From the NCBI RefSeq assembly GCF_001669775.1, contig NZ_LXWK01000019.1, positions 62,001 through 126,000 on the forward strand: a DNA stretch of 64,000 nt, given 5' to 3'. Every line of letters starts with the position of its first letter. Position 1 is the first letter of the stretch. The translations under genes were made by a program, and so were the position numbers. This document shows positions 35,601-44,600 of the stretch, piece by piece. This stretch comes from Rheinheimera sp. SA_1 (GTDB taxonomy: Bacteria > Pseudomonadota > Gammaproteobacteria > Enterobacterales > Alteromonadaceae). Below the pieces are notes generated by a model that saw only the letters and a program-made list of their open reading frames with translations, did not search any database and was not told the origin of the DNA.

Positions 35601-38600
35601 AGGCCAGATGACAAAGCCTATGCTGTAGGGCGTTATGTCGCGCCGGTCACAGAGTTACAGCAGGTGCTGGTTGAGCTTTGGCAGCACAATTTGTCCTTAG
35701 ACAAAATTGGTACGCAGGATCATTATTTTAAGCTGGGCGGCGATTCGCTGTCGGCTGTTGCTCTGGTCGGCCAGGCCAAAGCGGCGGGGCTGGCATTTAC
35801 GCTGGCCGACATTTTCGAACATCCGACTATCGCAGCACTGGCCGATGTTGCACTGCGACAGGAACAGGTATCAGCCGAGCCACCGTATCAGCCGTTTTCA
35901 CTACTGGATGAAGAACAGCGCCTGTTGCTGCACGCGCAGCTGGAGCCAGCAACGTTGGTGGATGCCTATCCGCTGTCCAGTGGCCAGCAGGGCATGATTT
36001 ACCATTCTTTGCTGCAGCAGCAGCTCGGCGTCTATCACAATGTTATGTATTACGTGCTGAAGATGCCTTGGCACAGTGAGCACTTTGAACAGGCGCTGCG
36101 TTATATCATCAAACGGCATGCCGCTTACCGGACCCGCTTTTTGGTCGAAGGTCGGACCCAGTTGCAGGTGGTGACGAAAACGGCTGAACCTTGTTACCGG
36201 CTGCTGGACTGGTCGGCGCTGGATGCTGCCGCTGAAGAGCCGGCCATCAGGGACTGGATGCAGCAGGAAGATGCTGCTGGCTTTGCTCTACAAGGCAGCT
36301 TGTGGCGTTTTACGTTATGCCTGCTGCCGGATGATAGGCTGATGCTGGGGTTGGTTGTGCATCACGCTTTGATGGACGGCTGGTCCGATTCGATTCTGCT
36401 GAGCGAACTGGTGGCTGTGCTGCAGACGCTGGCGCGTGGCGACGTTTTGCCAGAGCCGTTGGAGCCGCCATCATACCGGCTGCATCTGGTTGCTGAACGG
36501 CAGGCGCTGGCCAACGAACTGCACCGGCAATACTGGCAGACGACGTTGGCCGGCGCGACTCCCCCCTGGTGGCTGGCAACGAAGACCACGCAAAACCTGA
36601 GCAGGCACTATCCGATTGCCGCCAGCCACAGTAAAGCGGTCAGCATGCTGGCAGCCACGCTGGGTGTTCAGGAAAAAAGCATCTGGTGCAGTGTTTATAT
36701 CGTGCTGTTGTCCTTGCTGGATGGGCGTCAGGATGTGCTGGGCTCGGTCGTCAGCCATGGCAGACCGGAAATTGTCGATGGCGAACGGACCATTGGGATG
36801 TTCCTGAATTCTTTACCTGTCAGAGTCAATATCCAGGCGTTGAGCTGGCTGGATTTGCTGTTGTTGCTGGAACGAAACCTGAAACAGCTGAACCAACACC
36901 GGCATTATCCGCTGGCTGCGGTGCAACAGCAAACGGCGCTGGATTTTTCGGCAACTCTGTTTAATTTCATGAATTTCCGGCTGCTTGATGAACTGGATGG
37001 TATTTTGCAAAGCGCCGGCGGCCTTAATGAAGCCAATTACCTGATGAGCTTTTTTGTGCAGAAATTCGAGGCACAGGACAGACACAGCCTGCAGCTGACG
37101 TTGAGTCCGCAGGCTTTTGATCAGGAGTGGCTGACCCGTGCCTGGACTTATGTCGAACGCATCCTCGACCATCTGCTTGGCAACATTAACGCACCGATAG
37201 ACAGCGCTGCTCTTTATGGCTCGCTACCTTTCTTTCGGGCTGATACCGCCTTAACAGCTGATCGCAGCCGTTTGCTGCACCTGCTGTTTGAAGCTCAGGC
37301 TGCCAGCACTCCGGACGCTGTCGCGCTGATTTGTCATGATGTCAGGCTCAGTTATGCCGAGCTCAATGCCCGCGCCAATGGTATTGCCGCAGCTTTATTG
37401 GCACGAGGGGTGACTGTCGCAGAGCCGGTAGCTGTTTGTGTCAATCGGTCGGCCGAGCTGTTGTGTGCGCTGCTTGCAGTGCTGAAAGCCGGCGCTTGCT
37501 ATGTGCCGGTAGACCCTCAGTTACCGGCGGCACGCATCAATTATCAGCTTGAGCATAGCGCAGCCCGTCTGGTTGTCGGCACGGTGCAGACTTTGTCGCA
37601 GATTGGTCGGATACCGCTGTTGGATCTCCATACCTGCTCGACGTTGCATGACAACCCTGTGGTCGACGTGGCGCCGCAGGCCCCAGCCTACGTGCTTTAC
37701 ACGTCCGGCAGCACAGGCATCCCCAAAGGGGTGGTGGTCAGTCAGCAGAATGTGGCGAATTTTCTGCAGGCAATGTCGCAGCAGTTGCCTTCCAATTGCT
37801 GCGAACGGGTGTTGGCCATCACCACAGTATCCTTTGATATTGCAGTGCTAGAACTGTTTCTACCGATTTGCACGGGTGGCACTGTCGTGTTGGCCGACGC
37901 CGCGGCGGCGCTTGATGCGACAGCGTTGATGACGTTGCTTGACAATCATGACATCACGCTGATGCAGGCGACACCGGTCAGCTGGCAGATGTTGCTGGCT
38001 CAGGGCTGGCAAGGGAAGCGGGATCTGACCGCTCTGGTCGGCGGCGAAGCGTTGCCGGCAAAGCTGTGCGCCGAACTCAGCCCACGGGTCAACACGTTGT
38101 GGAATATGTATGGGCCGACCGAGGCGACAGTCTGGTCGACTATGGCGCAGCTCAGTCAACAGGCAGCCGCAGTGCATATCGGCAAGCCGGTGTCGCATAC
38201 TCAGTGTTATGTCGTCAGCGAAGCCGGCGCCTTATGCCCACCGGGTGTGCCTGGGGAGTTATGGCTTGGCGGCAACGGCGTCAGCTTGGGTTATTTACAG
38301 CGGGCAGCACTGACTGCCGAACAGTTTTTGCCTGATCCTTTCGGTACGGTGCCGGGGGCAAGACTGTACCGCACCGGCGATTTGGGGCGGTTGCTGGCAG
38401 ATGGCAACATCGAGTATCTGGGGCGGCGGGACCGTCAGTTGAAGATCCGCGGTTTTCGTATCGAGCCCGCTGAAATTGAAACCTTGTTGGCTGGACATCC
38501 GGCGGTCCGCCAGGTGGTCGTCGATAGCAGAACAACGGCTGACGGAGTCGTGCTCCTGCTGGCCTGGGTCGTACCGGTTGTGGCGGCACCGCAGGAACTG

Positions 38601-41600
38601 GTGGCGTCGCTGTTGGCGTTGGCCAGAACGCAGTTGCCGTCTTATATGGTGCCGTCTGGTATAGCGCTGATTGAGGCGATGCCGCTGACCACCAATGGGA
38701 AGGTAGACAGAAACGCTCTGCAGCAGCCCGGCATCATTGCATTACCGGACCATGTGCCTGCCAGTACGGCAACAGAGCAGCAACTTTGCCGGATCATGGC
38801 ACAGCTGCTGCAGCTGGAGGCCGCCTGCATCAGCGTCACGGCGGATTTTTACAGCCTAGGCGGACATTCTTTACTGCTGATCCGTTTGCTCGGCGAAATA
38901 TCCAATCAGTTCGGCTGCCAACTGGACTTGCCGACTTTGTTTACCTCACCAACGATTAGAGCCCTCGCCGCGACTATTGCCGCGACATCGACGACAGCTC
39001 CGGCTGTGACCGTTATCAGCCGGGATGAGGCTGGACTGGCGGTATCCTGGAGTCAGCAGCGGTTGTGGTTTCTTGATAAGCTGCAGGCAGGTTCCGCCGA
39101 ATATCATGTGCCGTTGTTATATCGGGTGGCTGGCGAGCTGGATCTGGCAGTGTTGCAGCAAGCGCTGTCTGCACTGGTCATGCGGCATGAAACCTTGCGG
39201 ACTGTCTATGCCGAACAGCAGGGCCAGTTGCTGCAGTTTATCGGGCAGCCAGCTGTTGTACCGCTGCGGACCATCGACCTGCGTGGCCGGTCGCAGGCGC
39301 AACTGGCCGAATTGCAGTGGCAGGATATCAATCGGCCATTCGCACTGGCGACGGACCTGCTGTTGCGTGCCACTGTGTTTCTACTGGACCAGCAGTCTGC
39401 AGTACTGCAGTTGGTGACACACCACATCGCTGCGGATGGTTGGTCGATGGCTATCATAGGCCGTGAACTGACCATCTTATATCAAGCTCTGCAGCAAGGG
39501 CTGCAGGACCCGCTGCCACCATTGACTATCCAGTATGCTGACCATGTCGCCTGGCAGCGCGGGCTTGAATTGTCCGGGCAGTTGGCGTATTGGCGCGAGC
39601 AGTTGGCAGGCGTTGCACCGCTGCATCGGTTGCCGCTGGATTATCCGCGTCCTGCCATTCAGCAGCACCAAAGCGGGGTGGTCGTCCGTCAATTTACCGC
39701 AGACTGGGTGCAACAGCTGTCGGCGGCGGCCAACAGCCATCATTTATCGCCTTTTATGCTCTGTCATGCGGTGCTGGCTCAGGTGCTATCCCGCCATAGT
39801 AACAGCGACGACATCGTGATTGGCGTGCCTGTGGCCAACCGCCAGCAACCGCAGGTGCAACAGCTGGTTGGCTGTTTTGTCAATACGCTGGTGGTGCGGC
39901 TCAAGACCAGACAAGACTCGCTGGCGGCTTATCTTAGCCATGTACGCCATGTCTATCAGCAGGCGCAGATCAACCAGGACCTGCCGTTCGAACGTTTGGT
40001 CGAGCTGTTGGATGTAGTGCGCAGCACGGCTTATACGCCGTTGTTTCAAATCCTGTTGACGGACAATACGGATTTTGGCTTGCCGCAGCAGGGAGGGCAG
40101 TTCAATGCCTTTGAACTGGCGGCCATCCCGTCGCGTTTTGATTTACATATTGACCTGACGTTGACGGCGCAAGGCGGCGAACTGCGTTGGATTTACGACC
40201 GCCAGCTGTTTGCTGCTGAACACGTGGACACTTTGGCGCAGCACTGCAGCATCATGCTGACGGCCCTGGCGACAGAACAGCTGCCGGCGACAGCCAAACT
40301 ATGGCAGTTGCCGATGTTGACCGCGGCGGAAAGCCAGCAGCTGCTGCATACCATCAACCATACATACAGCGATAATCCGTCGGAACAAGCCGTGACGGCG
40401 CTGTTTGAGGCCGCGGTGCAGCGCCAGCCGACTGCGATTGCACTGCGCTGCGCAGCACAACACTGGTCTTATGCGGAACTGAACGCGCTGGCGAATCAAA
40501 TCGCCCACTATCTGCAGGCGCAGTATCAGTTGGCAGCCGAAACGCCCGTCGGGCTTTATGTCGGGCGAACACCTTATATGGTGTTGGGGATGTTGGCGAT
40601 ACTGAAAGCCGGCGGTGCTTTTGTGCCGCTGGACCCAGCGTTGCCGGCTGAACGGCTGGCGATGATAATGCAGGATGCGGCACCGGCTCTGGTGTTGTCG
40701 CTACAACAGTTCGGCACGCCTGCACAGGCTTATCACGGGCCTGTTTTGCTATTGGACGATCCTGCAGCGCCTTATCTGCACTGCAGCATGGCAAATCTGC
40801 CGGACGAGGGGCAGTCCGGACAGCGGATGGCCTATGTGGTGTATACCTCCGGCAGCACAGGGCGCCCTAAGGGTATCTGTCAGACTCATCGCACTTTGAA
40901 CAACTTGTATTACAGTACGATTGGCAGCGACAGATACGGCTCTGGTGCCATGCTGACGCTGCAGTTCGCTTCAGTTGGGTTTGACGTGGCGGTACAGGAA
41001 GTGATCAGCGCCTTATTGAGCGGGTCTACTTTGCAACTGATGTCGCAGCAGCAGAAGCAAGCGCTGGACCAGTTGCCGGCCTTGCTGGCGGACTGGGCCA
41101 TTGAGCGGGTCTTTTTACCGCCGGCCGTCCTTGACATTCTGGCGGATGTGCCGGCGTTGTGTTTGCCGGCGCTCAGAGAGGTTTATTTCGCCGGCGACAA
41201 AGTGCGTCTGACCGAAAAAGCCACTGCCTTTATTGCCCGTCACCCGCATTGCGTGTTTTACAATCATTACGGGCCGAGTGAAACCCATGTCGCCAGCATA
41301 GGTTTGCTGAGGACCGACAAAGCTGTCGATATCGGCAAGGCTATCAACAATACGACGCTGTTGTTGCTTGATGCGAACTTAGCTCTGGTACCCTACGGCA
41401 GTGTCGGCGAATTGTACATCGGCGGTGCAGGGCTGGCACAGGGTTACCTGCACAATCCGGTTTTGACCGCCGAACGTTTCATCGCCAATCCTTATGTTGC
41501 TGAGACGGTTCCTGGGAATGCTGCCCGGTTGTATAAATCGGGAGACTTGGCTCGTTATCTGCCGGACGGCAATCTGGAGTTCCTCGGGCGGTTGGACGAT

Positions 41601-44600
41601 CAGGTGCAGATCCGTGGTTTCCGGCTGGAACCGGATGAAGTTGCGGTGCAGCTTAGCCAACTGTCGACGATAGACAGTGCTGTGGTGCTGGCCAGGACGG
41701 ATCTGCGTGGTCAAACCATATTGGTCGCTTATCTGCAACTCAGAGCTGAGTTGGCCGTACAGGCTGCAACGCAGCTGGCGCAGATCCGCCAGGAATTGGC
41801 AGCCATAGTCCCATCCTATATGGTGCCGGCAGCGATGTTGCTGGTGCAGGAATGGCCATTGAACACCAATGGTAAAATCGACCGGCAGGCCCTACCGCTG
41901 CCTGATTTCACTGCGTTGTCGCAGCCGTATGCAGCGCCTATTGGTCCTGTGGAGCAGCAATTGGCTGCTATTTGGGCGCAGTATCTGGATATAGCGGCGG
42001 ATAGGATTAGCCGCGACAGCAGTTTTTTTGAACTTGGCGGCCATTCGCTGCTGGCGGTGCGTCTGCTGAATGCCATGTGCAGTGCCTTTGCCAGCGGGCT
42101 CAGCCTGCAGGCTTTTTATGCCACGCCGACCATTGCTGCCATAGCGCAGTTGCTGGCTGGGCCGTTGGACACCATAGCGGCTATCACGGTGTATCAGGCG
42201 CGGCCGGGCGAATGGCAACCCGTCTCATACGCGCAGCAACGTCTGTGGCTGGTGGAACAGTTGCAAAACGGCATGTCCGCTTACCACATACCGCTGATGT
42301 ACCGATTGGAAGGGAATGTCGATCCGCAGCGGATGGAATTGGCACTGCGACAAGTAATTGCGCGGCATCAGATCCTGCGGACTGTGTACCAGTACCAGCA
42401 TGACCTGTTGCTGCAGCGCGTGTTGGACGACGCAGCCGGTTTCAGTTTCACGTTGGACGAACTGCCTGAACAGAGCGAGCAGGGCCTGAAGCAGTTGCTC
42501 AGGCAGCATCTGGAGCAGCCTTTTGAGTTAAGCCGGGATTTACCGCTGCGAGCTGGGGTGATCCGGTTGTCTGCAACGACTGCCGTGCTGTGGTTGAATC
42601 TGCATCATATTGCGGCAGACGGCTGGTCGTTGCCAATCCTGCTGCAGGAGTTTGCCCACTATTATGGTTCGACCCAGCCTTTGCCGGCATTGACCGTGCA
42701 ATATAGCGACTATGCCCGTTGGCAGCGGCAAGTATGGTCGGAACCGGCGGCACTGGCCGGACAACTGACATTCTGGCAGCAGCAACTGGCCGGTTTACCC
42801 GTGGTTCATGCGTTGCCGCTGGATAAACCAAGGCTGCAGCAGACCAGCGCCAGCGCCGTGGTGTACGGCCAGTGCAGTAACGACGTCAGGGCGCAGTTGC
42901 AGGTGCTGGCCAGGCAATATGACATGACGCTTTTTATGCTGCTGCATGCCGCTTTTACCCTGGTGTTGGCGTGTCATAGCGACAGTCAGGATATTGTTGT
43001 TGGCAGCCCGGTGGCAGGTCGTTTGCAATCTGAAACCGAAGCGTTGATCGGTTGTTTTATCAATACCCTGGTGCTCAGGGTTACCACGGACCACACCAGC
43101 ATCGGCGAATTTCTGCAACATGTCAGGCAGGTCCATCTCGCTGCTCAGGCCTATCAACAGTTGCCGTTCGAATTGCTGATTGAACATCTGCAACTGCCGG
43201 GCAGCTTAAGCCACACGCCGCTGTTCCAAATTATGTTCACGGTCAGTGGCGATGACAGCAGCCAGTCTGGCAGCTCGGTGCCGAATCTCACCGGATTGAC
43301 GGTAACTGCAATACCTCCTTTGGCGCCACCAGCCAAATTCGAGCTGAACCTCGACATCAGATTAACGGCACAGGGCGCCACGCTGGCTTGGTTGTACGAC
43401 AGCGGCTTATTCAAAGAGGCCAGCGTGCAGGCATTGAATGAACACCTTGAACTGTTGCTGAACTCGTTGGCTGAGAAGGCGCACCAACCAGCATTGCCGC
43501 TGGCTGAGCTTGATATGTTGCCCAGCCGGGAAGTCGACCTGCTGTTGCACGGTTGCAACGGCAAGGTGACTGCCACTACACCAGCCGCGCTGGTGCATCA
43601 GCTGTTTGAGCAGCAAGTGAGCCGGCAGCCGGCTCAGGTCGCGCTCGATGTCGCCGGGGAGCTGCTCAGCTATATCGAACTGAACTGTCGTGCCAACCGG
43701 TTGGCTCGCCATCTGCAAACGTTGGGTGTTGGACCTGCGACTTTGGTTGGCATCTGTACCGGTCGTGGTGCCGACATGGTGGTGGCTGTCCTGGCCGTCT
43801 TGAAAAGCGGGGCTGCCTATGTGCCGTTGGACCCTGCGTATCCGCGGCAGCGCCTCGACTATATGTTGGCTGATGCTGCGGTGCAGGTGGTGCTGACCGA
43901 AAGTGGCATCGCAGCAACATTACAATTGCAGGTGCCACATCTGGTCTGTCTGGATAAAGTTGATGTCGACAGTTATGCCGCCACTGATCTGCAGCTGCAA
44001 TTCAGCAACGACCAGTTGGCTTATGTGATTTATACCTCAGGTTCGACGGGCAGGCCAAAAGGTGTCGCCATTGAGCATCGCAATACCGTCGCTATGTTGC
44101 GTTGGGCTGCGGCAAGCTATAGCGCTACCGAACTGACCAGGGTGCTTGCCTCGACTTCGCTGAACTTCGATTTGTCGGTATTTGAATTGCTGTTGCCGTT
44201 AAGCACCGGCGCCTGCTGTGTGCTGGTGGCGGATGCGCTGAGTCTGATAGACCAGCAAATAGATGTGACTCTGATCAATACGGTGCCTTCGGCTATCAAT
44301 GCGCTGCTGGACGCCCGCGCCTTGCCTGCCGGTGTGTTGACGGTCAATCTTGCCGGCGAACCGCTTAATAGCAAAACCGTCAACAGATTGCTGACAGAAA
44401 CCAGTTGCCAGCGGGTTTGTAATTTGTATGGTCCGTCAGAGGACACTACCTATTCGACCTGGAATAGCTTTCGAAGTGTGCTGACAGGGACACCGGATAT
44501 TGGCCGGCCGGTCGACAATACGGTGGCGCTGGTGTTGGACGCCAAGATGCGATTGGTCCCTTTTGGTGCGCCTGGTGAGCTATATCTGGGTGGTGCTTGT

